Assembly: GCA_016703325.1 (NCBI GenBank) | Contig: JADJCH010000062.1 | Coordinates: 124,001 to 188,000 of the forward strand | Direction of reading: 5' to 3' | DNA length: 64,000 bases | From: Burkholderiales bacterium | Lineage (GTDB): Bacteria > Pseudomonadota > Gammaproteobacteria > Burkholderiales > Burkholderiaceae_C | Part shown: in pieces, positions 10,597 to 19,782 of the stretch | Layout: each line of letters starts with the position of its first letter | Numbering within the stretch: position 1 is the first letter of the stretch | Made by a program: the position numbers and the translations under genes | The notes under the pieces: generated by a model | What the model was told of the DNA's origin: nothing | Database searches by the model: none | The model's input: the letters and a program-made list of their open reading frames with translations, nothing else

Positions 10597-10629
10597 AAAA
10601 AAGCCCAGCCCGCACGGGACGGGTTGGGC
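10597..10629 (-). terminator. Rho-independent terminator of the OmpA-like gene
   Basis: On the minus strand a stem gcccaacccg / cgggctgggc (one mismatch, five-base loop) is followed directly by six T. It sits 53 bp after the OmpA-like stop codon and separates that gene from edd. Confidence 0.8.
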
Positions 10630-10682
10630 AGTGGACAGGCGGCCCTTCCGGCCCGCCCGCCAAGGGGATGGCTGAAAGTGGG

Positions 10683-11222
10683 TTACGGCGCGTCGACCAG
10701 ACGGATCTCGACGCGGCGGGCCTCCTGGTCGCTGCCGCCCCCAGCGGTGACTTCGGGCTTGCGCAGCAGCACCTGCGCCAGGGGCACGCCCTTGGCCACC
10801 AACGCGGCGCGCACCGCCTTGGCACGTTCCTTGGCCAGCTCCGCATTGCGGGCCGGGTCACCGGTGGTGTCGTGGTAACCGGACAACAGCACCTTCTTGG
10901 TGCTGCTGCCGGCCAGCGCCTCCAGCGTCTGAGCCAACGCGGCATCGGCCGTGGCATCCACTGCCGCCTGGCCGGAGCCGAAGTACACCGTCGCCAGGGC
11001 GGCGCCTGCGGGCGACAGATCCACCAGCTGTTCGGCGGCATCCGCTGCCGACGATGCAGCCGCTGCGGCCGAAGCCTGCATCTCGGCAGCCACCACCGGC
11101 ACCGCGGCCGATTTGAACGACTGGCGCAAGGCCATGCCCAGTGCGACCACCAAAGCCACCGCGATGACCGCAAACGCGACCACCACGCCCGCCTTGGTGC
11201 CCTGGTCCTGATCCTGACTCAT
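10683..11222 (-). CDS. OmpA-like protein with N-terminal membrane anchor
   Basis: 179 residues from ATG 11222, which has a GGAG at a suitable distance; a GTG one codon upstream is the alternative. Residues about 12-33 form one hydrophobic helix (GVVVAFAVIAVALVVALGM) without a clear cleavage site, followed by an alanine-rich linker. The last 110 residues look like an OmpA-C peptidoglycan-binding domain: VYFGSGQAAVD, LSGYHDTTGDPARNAELAKERAKAVRAAL cut by the family pattern, and the final ARRVEIRLV. Family role: non-covalent binding of peptidoglycan from an envelope anchor. Here the anchor would be the inner membrane. Its own terminator suggests a monocistronic gene. Confidence 0.82.
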   Translation of the reverse strand: MSQDQDQGTKAGVVVAFAVIAVALVVALGMALRQSFKSAAVPVVAAEMQASAAAAASSAADAAEQLVDLSPAGAALATVYFGSGQAAVDATADAALAQTLEALAGSSTKKVLLSGYHDTTGDPARNAELAKERAKAVRAALVAKGVPLAQVLLRKPEVTAGGGSDQEARRVEIRLVDAP

Positions 11223-11335
11223 CACTCAACTCCAGATGTGAAAATGTTCACGGAGTGTATCCCCGCTGACTGACAGGACTTTGCAGCGGATCAGACACTC
11301 AAAGGCCGACTGCAGTAGCCGCTCATCGCCGCCCC

Positions 11336-12058
11336 ATGCCCGCATCCGTGGATACCGACCCGCCCACCTGCCCCGAAGCCCAGGACCCCGCTGCGACTTC
11401 CAGGACTCCAGGCGCGGCGGTGCATCTCGCCCCTCGCGATGCACGGCACGCCCGCCTGCTGGCCCAGGTGCGTCGCGATGAACCCTTCTGGGTGTTCGCC
11501 TACGGTTCCCTGCTGTGGCGGCCGGAGTTCACCCCGCAGCGCTCGTTGGCCGCCAGGGTGTGGGGACATCACCGCGCCCTGCGCATGTACTCAAGGGTGT
11601 ACCGCGGCACGCCGGAACAGCCTGGACTGGTGTTTGCGTTGATTTCCGGTGGCTCCTGCCAGGGCCGGGTGTTGCAGGTGGCCAGCGAAGAGAAGGAGGC
11701 GGTGTTCGAGGCGCTGTGGTCGCGCGAGATGGTGGGCCACGTCTACGAGCCCCGCTTGCTTCGCTGCAAGGTGGCTTCCCAACACCTGGAGGCGGATCGC
11801 AACACCATCGGTGACACGGTGCGCGCCCTGGCCTTCACCTTGCGGCGCGACAGCCCTCAACATGCCGGCGATCTGTGCGAGTCCCGTTTGCTCGACATCC
11901 TGCACCGCGCGCGGGGACGCAACGGAAGCGCCCTCGACTACCTGCTGGAAACCGCCCGCGCCCTCCGAGCGGCGGGGATCCGCGATCGCGAAGTGGAGCG
12001 GCTGCTCCACCTGGTCCCCCGGCACCTCTTGCACGCCCCGTCGACGGCAGGCGCTTGA
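11336..12058 (+). CDS. ChaC-like gamma-glutamylcyclotransferase
   Basis: 240 residues. The segment FWVFAYGSLLWRPEF carries the Y-G-S-L-x-W substrate-binding loop of the gamma-glutamylcyclotransferase fold, followed by a basic arm ending RMYSRVYRGTPEQPGLVFAL and a GRVLQV strand, all in ChaC order. ChaC enzymes degrade glutathione to 5-oxoproline and Cys-Gly in the cytosol. The N-terminal 45 residues are a non-conserved proline-rich extension. It is a single gene, convergent with the nucleotidyltransferase downstream. Confidence 0.9.
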   Translation: MPASVDTDPPTCPEAQDPAATSRTPGAAVHLAPRDARHARLLAQVRRDEPFWVFAYGSLLWRPEFTPQRSLAARVWGHHRALRMYSRVYRGTPEQPGLVFALISGGSCQGRVLQVASEEKEAVFEALWSREMVGHVYEPRLLRCKVASQHLEADRNTIGDTVRALAFTLRRDSPQHAGDLCESRLLDILHRARGRNGSALDYLLETARALRAAGIRDREVERLLHLVPRHLLHAPSTAGA

Positions 12059-12142
12059 TGGCGCCCACCCGCCGCAGGCTCCACAGCCGTGCGGGCAGGA
12101 GGAGAGCCAAGATGAGAAGGAAACCGGGACCGGTGATGGCCT

Positions 12143-12793
12143 TCAGGCCGGCGCCCCCGAATCCATCGCGGCACGGGTCTGCCGCTGCCTTTGCGCGGAC
12201 TCCAGGTCGGCCTGCGTGTCCACATCCACCAGCACGCCCGGGTCGTCCACTTCCAGCCCCTGCGAGGGATACCGTGCCAGCAGGCGCCTTGCACCTTCGT
12301 CGCCCGTCAGCCGCACCAGCTCGGTGTACAGCTCCGCGGCGAAACCCACCGGATGTCCTCTGCGCCCCCGGTGTTGGGCATAGACCACCGGATGCTGGCC
12401 CAGCGAGCGGGCCACGGCCTGCAGCGTGGTCGCCTGGACCAGCGGCATGTCGCCCGGCAACACCAGCCAGCCCGAAGCATTGGGCCGGGCGCCCACGCCG
12501 GCGGCAATCGAGTAACCCATGCCCAGCGGCTCACGCGTGGCCGAACCGATGGGAGGCAACAACACGATGTCCCGCGCGGCAATGAGGGGCTGCACGATCG
12601 GCACCAACTCGGCCGTGGTGACCACCACTGCCGGCAAGCCGGACTGCAGCACCTGCGCGAGGGTGGCCGCCAGCACGCTTTCGTCGCCCAGCGACTGGCG
12701 CAGCTTGTGGACGGCCCCTTCGAACCGGGACCCCCTTCCTGCAGCCAGCACCACCACCACCGGTGCCAGCGCCCTGGATCCGCTCAGCGGCAT
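12143..12793 (-). CDS. MocA-like nucleotidyltransferase (molybdenum-cofactor type)
   Basis: 216 residues from ATG 12793, chosen because a GAGGGGG lies 6 bases upstream; the frame is open further. The N-terminus VVVVLAAGRGSRFEG followed by HKL matches the L-A-A-G-x-G-x-R...K signature of NTP-transferase folds such as MocA/MobA. LPGDMPLV is the metal-binding Asp loop, and RRGHPVGF the acceptor-site loop. MocA transfers CMP to molybdopterin for xanthine-dehydrogenase-type enzymes. No molybdoenzyme or XdhC gene is near, so the precise nucleotide and acceptor are uncertain. Confidence 0.83.
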   Translation of the reverse strand: MPLSGSRALAPVVVVLAAGRGSRFEGAVHKLRQSLGDESVLAATLAQVLQSGLPAVVVTTAELVPIVQPLIAARDIVLLPPIGSATREPLGMGYSIAAGVGARPNASGWLVLPGDMPLVQATTLQAVARSLGQHPVVYAQHRGRRGHPVGFAAELYTELVRLTGDEGARRLLARYPSQGLEVDDPGVLVDVDTQADLESAQRQRQTRAAMDSGAPA

Positions 12794-13079
12794 GTGAGCC
12801 CCCTCGAGCCCATACCTGCAGGCGCAAACACCCACCGAAGCGAAAAGCGGCAGCACCGTTCCATGAAGCTGAAGTCCACGACCTTCCCCTGATCCAACGT
12901 TGCACGATCGCTCGCGTCTGCGCACAGCTGCGCAGACTCACCCGAGATTCAAGATTCGCGACCTGCCCCGTTGCAGTGCCGCCCCGCCCGACAATGGAAC
13001 CGCAGGACGGCACGCAGCGGAACTGGTGCCTTCACTTAGGGGAGTTCACCGGGGCCGATTCCGCGGGCCTGGGGCTTCC

Positions 13080-13085
13080 TATACT
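13080..13085 (+). promoter_or_regulatory. -10 hexamer directly upstream of pdxH
   Basis: TATACT ends 6 bases before the pdxH ATG. This spacing would place the transcript start at or near the start codon. The -35 region is weak. Confidence 0.4.
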
Positions 13086-13091
13086 GCAGCC

Positions 13092-13730
13092 ATGAGCCAC
13101 ATAGCTGACCTGCGCAAGAGCTACGAAGCCGGGGAACTTGAGGAGGCGAGAGCCGCCAACGAACCCCTGCACCAGTTCGACACCTGGATGCGCGAGGCCC
13201 TGCAGTCACCCAAGGTGCCCGAACCCAACGCGATGACGCTGGCCACCGTGTCGGCCGACGGGCGCCCTTCCACACGGATCGTGCTGATCAAGGGCTACGA
13301 CGCGCGCGGTCTGGTCTGGTACACCAACTACCACTCCCGCAAGGGCCGGGAGCTCCAGGCTCAGCCCTTTGCCGCCCTGCAGTTCCACTGGGTGGAGCTG
13401 GAACGGGTGGTGCGCATCGAGGGGCGGGTGGAGTTCACCTCTGCCGAAGAGTCCGATGCCTACTACGCCAGCCGACCGCTGGACTCCCGGCTGGGAGCCT
13501 GGGCTTCCCCACAGAGCGAGGTGATCGGATCGCGCGCCGTGTTGGTGGCCCATGCGGCACGTGCCGCGGCCGAACACGGCCTGCACCCACCTCGGCCGCC
13601 GCATTGGGGCGGCTACCGGCTGCTGCCGCAGCGGTGGGAGTTCTGGCAGGGGCGCAAGTCGCGCCTGCACGATCGGCTGGTCTACCGGCTGGAGGACGGC
13701 CACTGGCTGCGTGAACGCCTTGCGCCCTGA
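13092..13730 (+). CDS. pdxH: Pyridoxine/pyridoxamine 5'-phosphate oxidase
   Basis: FMN-dependent oxidation of PNP or PMP to pyridoxal 5'-phosphate, last step of vitamin B6 synthesis and salvage. The 212-residue product has the family's usual length. Landmarks are AMTLATVSADGRPSTRIVLI and YTNYHSRKGREL (FMN contacts), FHWVELERVVRIEGRVE, the GAWASPQS loop and the C-terminal PHWGGYRLLPQRWEFWQG followed by KSRLHDR. Start at 13092 gives the standard MSHIADLRKSY N-terminus; upstream in-frame codons lie in the promoter region. No ribosome-binding site is evident, in line with a possibly leaderless message. Confidence 0.97.
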   Translation: MSHIADLRKSYEAGELEEARAANEPLHQFDTWMREALQSPKVPEPNAMTLATVSADGRPSTRIVLIKGYDARGLVWYTNYHSRKGRELQAQPFAALQFHWVELERVVRIEGRVEFTSAEESDAYYASRPLDSRLGAWASPQSEVIGSRAVLVAHAARAAAEHGLHPPRPPHWGGYRLLPQRWEFWQGRKSRLHDRLVYRLEDGHWLRERLAP

Positions 13731-13742
13731 GCGGCCGTCACG

Positions 13743-14537
13743 ATGCTGCTCTCCGAACTGGCCGCACTGAAGCCACTGGTTTCGGTGCTGTTGCTGCCGC
13801 CGGGCAGCCCCCTGCTGCTGGCCGCCATCGGGGCGGTGCTGTGGCGCCGCAGAAGGCGACTGGCCGCAGGACTGATGGCGATGGCCCTCCTGCTGATGTG
13901 GCTGCTGTCCTGTTCGGCCACGGCGCGCTGGATGGAAGCGCAATGGCTGGCTCCACCGCACGCGCTGCCGCAGGATCGGATTGAGCAGCTCGGACGGCCG
14001 GGCGAACCGACCACAGCGATCGTGGTGCTGGGGGCCGGCCGGAATCGCCTGGCGCCGGAGTACGGTCGCGCCAACCTGACCGCCATCGGCCTGGAGCGTC
14101 TCAGCTATGGACTGTGGCTGGCACGCCGCACCGGACTGCCGCTGGGCTACGCTGGCGGCATCGGCTGGGCCGACGATGGCGGCCCGTCGGAAGCGGAAGC
14201 AGCGCAACTCACCAGCCAGGAACTGGGCACCTCCCCGCTGCGCTGGCTGGAGACCCGCTCGCGCGACACCCGGGAGAACGCCGAGGGCATGGTACCGATG
14301 CTGCAGGCCTCCGGTGTGCGGCGCATCGTGCTGGTGACCCACTCGTGGCACATGCCCCGGGCGGCGCGCTGGTTTGCGTCGGTCGCCGGACCGGCAGGCA
14401 TCGAACTGCTGCCGGCGCCCATGGGAATCACATCACCCGAGGACCGCCCCTGGCTGGATTGGGTGCCTCGTGGTGAGGCCTTGCTGCACAGCCAGCGGGT
14501 GTTGCATGAGGTGCTGGGCCAATGGCGCGCTCCCTGA
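13743..14537 (+). CDS. DUF218 / YdcF-ElyC-like membrane protein
   Basis: 264 residues. Two hydrophobic N-terminal helices (about 11-32 and 37-58) precede a soluble DUF218 domain beginning with AIVVLGAG, including SRDTRENAEGM, VLVTHSWHMPRA and a C-terminal Glu/His-rich end. Known relatives (ElyC, SanA, YdcF) take part in envelope and lipid-carrier homeostasis or vancomycin-barrier function; the biochemical reaction is unsettled. It starts 12 bp after pdxH, so the two are probably co-transcribed. A hairpin with a T-rich tail follows the gene. Confidence 0.85.
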   Translation: MLLSELAALKPLVSVLLLPPGSPLLLAAIGAVLWRRRRRLAAGLMAMALLLMWLLSCSATARWMEAQWLAPPHALPQDRIEQLGRPGEPTTAIVVLGAGRNRLAPEYGRANLTAIGLERLSYGLWLARRTGLPLGYAGGIGWADDGGPSEAEAAQLTSQELGTSPLRWLETRSRDTRENAEGMVPMLQASGVRRIVLVTHSWHMPRAARWFASVAGPAGIELLPAPMGITSPEDRPWLDWVPRGEALLHSQRVLHEVLGQWRAP

Positions 14538-14576
14538 CACGGCACTCCCCCAAAAACACGGCCCCAGAAACAGAAA

Positions 14577-14606
14577 CCCGCCCGGAACACGAGGTTCTCG
14601 GGCGGG
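14577..14606 (-). terminator. GC-rich hairpin, possible terminator for ubiD
   Basis: The arms cccgcccggaac and gttctcgggcggg pair with one bulged T around a 5-base loop. On the minus strand the stem is followed by a T-rich stretch (tttctgtttc), so it may end leftward transcription coming from ubiD. Confidence 0.5.
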
Positions 14607-14657
14607 GGTGGCCCCGTTGATCGGTGGCCATTCGGGACTCCAGGGGGTTCAGCCTGG

Positions 14658-14702
14658 GGTCCCTTCCGCGCAGCGACTGCGCGGAGTTGGGAACCTGTTT
14701 TC
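14658..14702 (+). terminator. Stem-loop terminator after the DUF218 gene
   Basis: A compound stem: ccgcgcag/ctgcgcgg with a 3-base loop inside an outer ggtccc/gggaacc pairing, followed by tgtttt. It lies 120 bp downstream of the DUF218 gene, between convergent transcription units. Confidence 0.55.
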
Positions 14703-14815
14703 GTCACAGGCGGACGGAGATTAATCCCGTCCATGCGATCAGGCAAGTGCGCTGGATCAATCGGGTCGGCCAACGCCATCAACAGGAGTTTCTTGACGGG
14801 CGAGTGCGGTGCCGT

Positions 14816-16393
14816 TCAAGCCGGCCGGCCGCTGCACAGGTTGTCCCACAAAGCGTCCATGCGCGCCTGCACCGCCGCGTCCATGGTGATGGCCCGCCCC
14901 CATTCACGGCTGGTTTCCCCGGGCCATTTGTTGGTGGCATCCAGACCCATCTTGCCGCCCAGGCCGGAAACGGGTGAGGCGAAGTCCAGGTAGTCGATCG
15001 GCGTGCTGTCCACCAACGTGGTGTCGCGTGCCGGGTCCATGCGGGTGGTGATGGCCCAGATCACTTCCTGCCAGCTGCGGATGTCCACATCGTCGTCCAC
15101 CACCACGATGAACTTGGTGTACATGAACTGCCGCAGGTAGCTCCACAGGCCGAACATCAGCCGCTTGGCGTGGCCCGGATAGGCCTTCTTCATCGAGATC
15201 ACAGCCATGCGGTAACTGCAGCCTTCGGGCGGCAGATAGAAGTCCACGATCTCCGGGAACTGCCGCTGCAGGATGGGCACGAACACCTCATTGAGCGCCA
15301 CTCCCAGCACCGCGGGTTCGTCCGGCGGCTTGCCGGTGTAGGTGGAGTGGTAGATCGGCTCGCGGCGGTGCGTCATCCGGTCGATCTCGAACACCGGGAA
15401 CCAGTCCTGTTCGTTGTAGTAGCCGGTGTGGTCCCCGTAAGGGCCCTCCAGCGCGTGCAGGTAGCCCCCCTTCTCCTTCAGCGGCACCCCCGCGGCACTG
15501 TGGCCTTCGAAGCCGGGAACCGCCGTCGGAATGTGCCCTTCCAGGATGAGCTCCGCGGTGGCCGGCACCTGCAGACTGCGGCCGGCCTCGCCCACCGACG
15601 TCTCCACCAGCTCGGTGCGCGAGCCGCGCAGCAGCCCAGCGAACTGGTACTCGGACAGGCTGTCGGGTACCGGGGTCACTGCGCCGAGGATGGTGGCCGG
15701 GTCCGCCCCCAGCGCCACCGCGATCGGGAAGGGCTGGCCCGGGTTGGCGAGCGCGAACTCCCGGAAGTCCAGCGCCCCGCCCCGGTGGGCCAGCCAGCGC
15801 ATGATGGTCTGGCGCGGGCCGATCACCTGCTGCCGGTAGATGCCCAGGTTCTGGCGCTGCCGGGGCCGCGGCACCGACTGCGGCCCGCGGGTGACCACCA
15901 GCCCCCAGGTGATCAGCGGAGCCACATCACCCGGCCAGCAGTGCTGCACCGGCAGCCGGGCCAGGTCGATTTCGTCACGCTCCCGTTGCACCTCCTGGCA
16001 GGGGCCGCGGCGCTGCAAGGCGGGTTTCATGTCCCACAGGGCGCGGACCATCTCCAGCAGCCGACCTGCATCCCGCAGACCACGGGGCGGCTCCGGCTCC
16101 TTGAGGCTGGCCAGCAGCTCTCCCACCCCGCGCAGCTCCGATACTTTGTCAACCCCCATGGCCAGGGCCACCCGCTCGGGTGTACCGAACAAGTTGGTCA
16201 ACACACACCAACCGTGTAAGGGATTGCTTCGATCGCAAGGCTGTTGAAACAACAACGCAGGGCCACCGGCTCGCAACACCCGGTCGGACAGGGCTGTCAT
16301 CTCCAGGTGGGTGGAAACCGGCTGCTCAATGCGACGCAGGTCGCCACGGCGCTCCAGTGCGGCCAGAAAGTCACGTAGGTCTCGGTACTTCAT
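14816..16393 (-). CDS. ubiD: UbiD-family 3-octaprenyl-4-hydroxybenzoate decarboxylase
   Basis: Prenylated-FMN-dependent decarboxylation of 3-polyprenyl-4-hydroxybenzoate in ubiquinone synthesis. 525 residues from ATG 16393 (an ATG three codons earlier is possible) with the typical MKYRDLRDFLAALE start. Signatures are the segment around WGLVVTRGP, a catalytic-region GHSAAGVPLKEKGGY, the EGPYGDHTGYYN loop, EVFVPILQRQFPEIVDFYLP and the C-terminal DFASPVSGLGGKMGLDATNK. The partner flavin prenyltransferase UbiX is not in the window. The divergent neighbour is a lytic transglycosylase. Confidence 0.96.
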   Translation of the reverse strand: MKYRDLRDFLAALERRGDLRRIEQPVSTHLEMTALSDRVLRAGGPALLFQQPCDRSNPLHGWCVLTNLFGTPERVALAMGVDKVSELRGVGELLASLKEPEPPRGLRDAGRLLEMVRALWDMKPALQRRGPCQEVQRERDEIDLARLPVQHCWPGDVAPLITWGLVVTRGPQSVPRPRQRQNLGIYRQQVIGPRQTIMRWLAHRGGALDFREFALANPGQPFPIAVALGADPATILGAVTPVPDSLSEYQFAGLLRGSRTELVETSVGEAGRSLQVPATAELILEGHIPTAVPGFEGHSAAGVPLKEKGGYLHALEGPYGDHTGYYNEQDWFPVFEIDRMTHRREPIYHSTYTGKPPDEPAVLGVALNEVFVPILQRQFPEIVDFYLPPEGCSYRMAVISMKKAYPGHAKRLMFGLWSYLRQFMYTKFIVVVDDDVDIRSWQEVIWAITTRMDPARDTTLVDSTPIDYLDFASPVSGLGGKMGLDATNKWPGETSREWGRAITMDAAVQARMDALWDNLCSGRPA

Positions 16394-16426
16394 CACAAGC
16401 ATGCATATAGAGGTCAGCCCTCAAGA

Positions 16427-16456
16427 TTGACCGGTTATTAGGGTTACTCCTAGAAT
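16427..16456 (+). promoter_or_regulatory. Sigma-70-type promoter for the lytic transglycosylase
   Basis: TTGACC (16427-16432) and TAGAAT (16451-16456) are separated by 18 bp in the ubiD/transglycosylase divergent region. Transcription from here would give a leader of nearly 190 nt before ATG 16652. Confidence 0.55.
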
Positions 16457-16651
16457 CCGCCCGTTTTTCGTTTCCAGGCGAATTTGCTGCAATGCAGCAT
16501 CTTTCGGATCCGTGGTCCTTGCTCCCGGGTGCAACCCGTGATGCGGAGTCTTACAACTTCCGCGCGATGAGGCAGCAGGATTATCAGCGGCCCACCGATG
16601 CACCAGTGCAGTGCATTGGATGCGGTGGACTTCAACCATGAAAGGAGCAGC

Positions 16652-17587
16652 ATGCCTGATTTCCGCACTTGGACACGTGCGTCGTCCGCCATCGGCACGT
16701 CGCTGCGCGTCTTTGCGTCGGACCTCGGCCATGGCCTGCTGGCCGTCAGCCACAACACCCTGGCCGTGGTCGGTCTGGCGGTCATCAGCGCTGGCTTCAT
16801 CCTCGGTGAACGAGCCGATGTGCGCTCGATGCTGGAAGAACGCACCCTCAGCTGGCTGCAGGACCGCCAGGACGAACGCCTGGCCGACGGGGACGATGGC
16901 AGTCTGCTGGACTTTGGGGATGTGTCGGTGGGCGATCGAGCACCGGCCACCGACCCCAGCGAGCTGAACCGCCAGCAGGCGTCGGTGGCGCATTGGCTGT
17001 CTCGGCGCTACCGGGTGGCACCGGAACCGGTGGCCCTGCTGGTGCGTGAAGCCTGGTCGCTGGGCCAGCGGGTCAACCTGGAGCCCACCCTGATCCTGGC
17101 GATCATCGCCATCGAATCCAGCTTCAACCCCTTCGCCCAGAGTCCGGTCGGTGCCCAGGGCCTGATGCAGGTGCTCACCCGGGTGCACGACGACAAGTAC
17201 GAGGCCTTCGGCGGCAACCTCGCTGCATTTGACCCACTGACCAACCTGCGCGTGGGCGTTCAGGTGCTCAAGGACTGCATCGCCAAGGCCGGATCGCTGG
17301 AAGGCGGCCTGCGCTACTACGTCGGCGCAGCCAACCTGAACGACGATGGCGGCTACGCCTTCAAGGTGCTCGCCGAGCAGGGCTTCATGCAGCAGTTGCT
17401 GAAGGGGCGTTCGGTACCGGTCACCGCCCGCCTGCCGGTGCCACCGTCCGGCTCCGCCGCCGTCGAGCCTGCGGTGTCCGTGGCCCCGGTCCCCTCCGCC
17501 AAGCCGACCGCCCCGACCAGGTCGGGACCGCCCACCGCAGCGGCTCAGACCCGCCAGCCGGAACGGGTCGCCCTGCTGGAGCGCTGA
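16652..17587 (+). CDS. Membrane-anchored lytic transglycosylase (Slt-type)
   Basis: 311 residues from ATG 16652, which has a clean AAAGGAG ribosome-binding site; upstream codons in the same frame are ignored for that reason. A hydrophobic segment at about 32-52 anchors the protein in the inner membrane or acts as an uncleaved signal. The SLT domain spans about 125-245: IIAIESSFNPFAQS with the catalytic Glu, then VGAQGLMQV and a conserved NLRVGVQVLKDC helix. The C-terminal 60 residues are Pro/Ala-rich. Role: cleavage of peptidoglycan glycan strands with 1,6-anhydromuramyl products, in the periplasm. It has its own promoter and terminator. Confidence 0.9.
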   Translation: MPDFRTWTRASSAIGTSLRVFASDLGHGLLAVSHNTLAVVGLAVISAGFILGERADVRSMLEERTLSWLQDRQDERLADGDDGSLLDFGDVSVGDRAPATDPSELNRQQASVAHWLSRRYRVAPEPVALLVREAWSLGQRVNLEPTLILAIIAIESSFNPFAQSPVGAQGLMQVLTRVHDDKYEAFGGNLAAFDPLTNLRVGVQVLKDCIAKAGSLEGGLRYYVGAANLNDDGGYAFKVLAEQGFMQQLLKGRSVPVTARLPVPPSGSAAVEPAVSVAPVPSAKPTAPTRSGPPTAAAQTRQPERVALLER

Positions 17588-17600
17588 CGCCCTCCGTCCC

Positions 17601-17639
17601 AAAGCACAACGGTCACCCTCATGGTGGCCGTTGCGCTTT
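17601..17639 (+). terminator. Hairpin terminator after the lytic transglycosylase
   Basis: An extended near-perfect stem (aaagcacaacgg... with ...ccgttgcgcttt) begins 14 bp after the stop codon. Only a short T run (ttt) ends the right arm, so it could also work as a 3'-end protector. Confidence 0.6.
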
Positions 17640-17689
17640 CGGGGCGTCCTCTGAACCGTCTGCCGATGCACGGGACCTGCGGTTAAACT

Positions 17690-17808
17690 CCGGGCGTCGC
17701 GCAACTGGCGTTCAAGGGTGGCTGCAAGGGCTGCCTGAGGTGGTGGACCACCGTGGAGCGCGGCCGTCGGGCACCGTCCCGGCGTCTCGTCGCCGTGCGC
17801 CTGGGCCG
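17690..17808 (+). promoter_or_regulatory. ZTP (pfl-type) riboswitch upstream of glyA
   Basis: The leader holds the conserved parts of a ZTP/ZMP riboswitch in the right order: ACUGGCG (17704-17710), a UGGUGGACCACCGUGGAGCG segment (17741-17760) and, after a variable spacer, GCCGUGCGCCUGGGC (17791-17805), whose CGCC can form the pseudoknot with the upstream GGCG. The cgcgc and gcgcg stretches flanking the first domain can pair as its closing helix. ZTP riboswitches sense the purine/folate alarmone ZTP/ZMP and are known to control one-carbon genes such as glyA, folD and purH. The downstream stretch to 17904 may hold the expression platform. A TTAAAC hexamer at 17683 is a tentative -10. Confidence 0.85.
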
Positions 17809-17904
17809 CCCTGGTTCCCCCCTCCCTGCTGAGCACCCGCTCGTGAGGCCAGCAGTGGTTGGGCGTGCACCCGGGTCCAGCTAACTTCGACAGGAATCCC
17901 GTCC

Positions 17905-19155
<1,251 letters not shown>

Positions 19156-19216
19156 CCGGCATCGGCGCGCTGGACCGCAACCCGTCGCGCCGACCGGGCT
19201 GACCCTTTGACGCAAC

Positions 19217-19660
19217 ATGCGCTGCCCCTACTGCGGACATCCTGAAACGGCCGTTGCGGAGACCCGCGACTCGGACGAAGGCGACGCGGTGCGCCGCCGC
19301 CGGCGCTGCAGCCAGTGCGACAAGCGCTTCACCACCTACGAACGTGCCGAATTGAGCATGCCAATGGTGGTGAAGAAGAACGGTGAGCGGGTGGAGTTCA
19401 GCCGCGACAAGCTGCGGGCCTCGATGGCGCTGGCGCTGCGCAAACGCAATGTCAGCGTCGACCTGATCGACGCGGCGCTGGCGCGCATCGAAGACCGGGT
19501 CTTCTCCAGCGGCGCCAGCGAAGTGTCCACCACCCGGCTGGGCGAACTGGTGATGCGCGAACTCAAGCGCCTGGACAAGGTGGCCTATGTGCGCTTCGCC
19601 TCGGTGTACCGCGAGTTCGAGGACGTGGACGCCTTCAGTCGATTGATCAAGGAAATCTGA
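19217..19660 (+). CDS. nrdR: Transcriptional repressor NrdR
   Basis: 147 residues. An N-terminal zinc ribbon (MRCPYCG and RRRCSQCDKRFTTYER, four cysteines) is followed by an ATP-cone domain beginning at VVKKNGERVEFSRDKL. NrdR binds NrdR boxes and represses ribonucleotide reductase genes according to ATP/dATP level. Length and motifs are canonical. It follows glyA, as in many Proteobacteria. Confidence 0.98.
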   Translation: MRCPYCGHPETAVAETRDSDEGDAVRRRRRCSQCDKRFTTYERAELSMPMVVKKNGERVEFSRDKLRASMALALRKRNVSVDLIDAALARIEDRVFSSGASEVSTTRLGELVMRELKRLDKVAYVRFASVYREFEDVDAFSRLIKEI

Positions 19661-19699
19661 TCGGCCCCTCCCTGGCCGATCTCCCCCGACCACCCCCCT

Positions 19700-19748
19700 G
19701 AATTCCCCACGAAGGGGGAATTCCGTCACGAATTGCACTGCCTAGACT
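19700..19748 (+). promoter_or_regulatory. Inverted repeat and -10 element before the pilin operon
   Basis: Arms gaattcccc (19700-19708) and ggggaattc (19715-19723) form a perfect 9-bp inverted repeat. A TAGACT hexamer (19743-19748) lies 19 bp further and could be the -10 of the fimT promoter; the right arm would then overlap the -35 position. It looks like an operator. A related repeat lies before the HD-GYP gene (33151-33168). Confidence 0.45.
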
Positions 19749-19782
19749 GAACCGTCTCCTTTGACGGCTCCGATGGTTTGCG

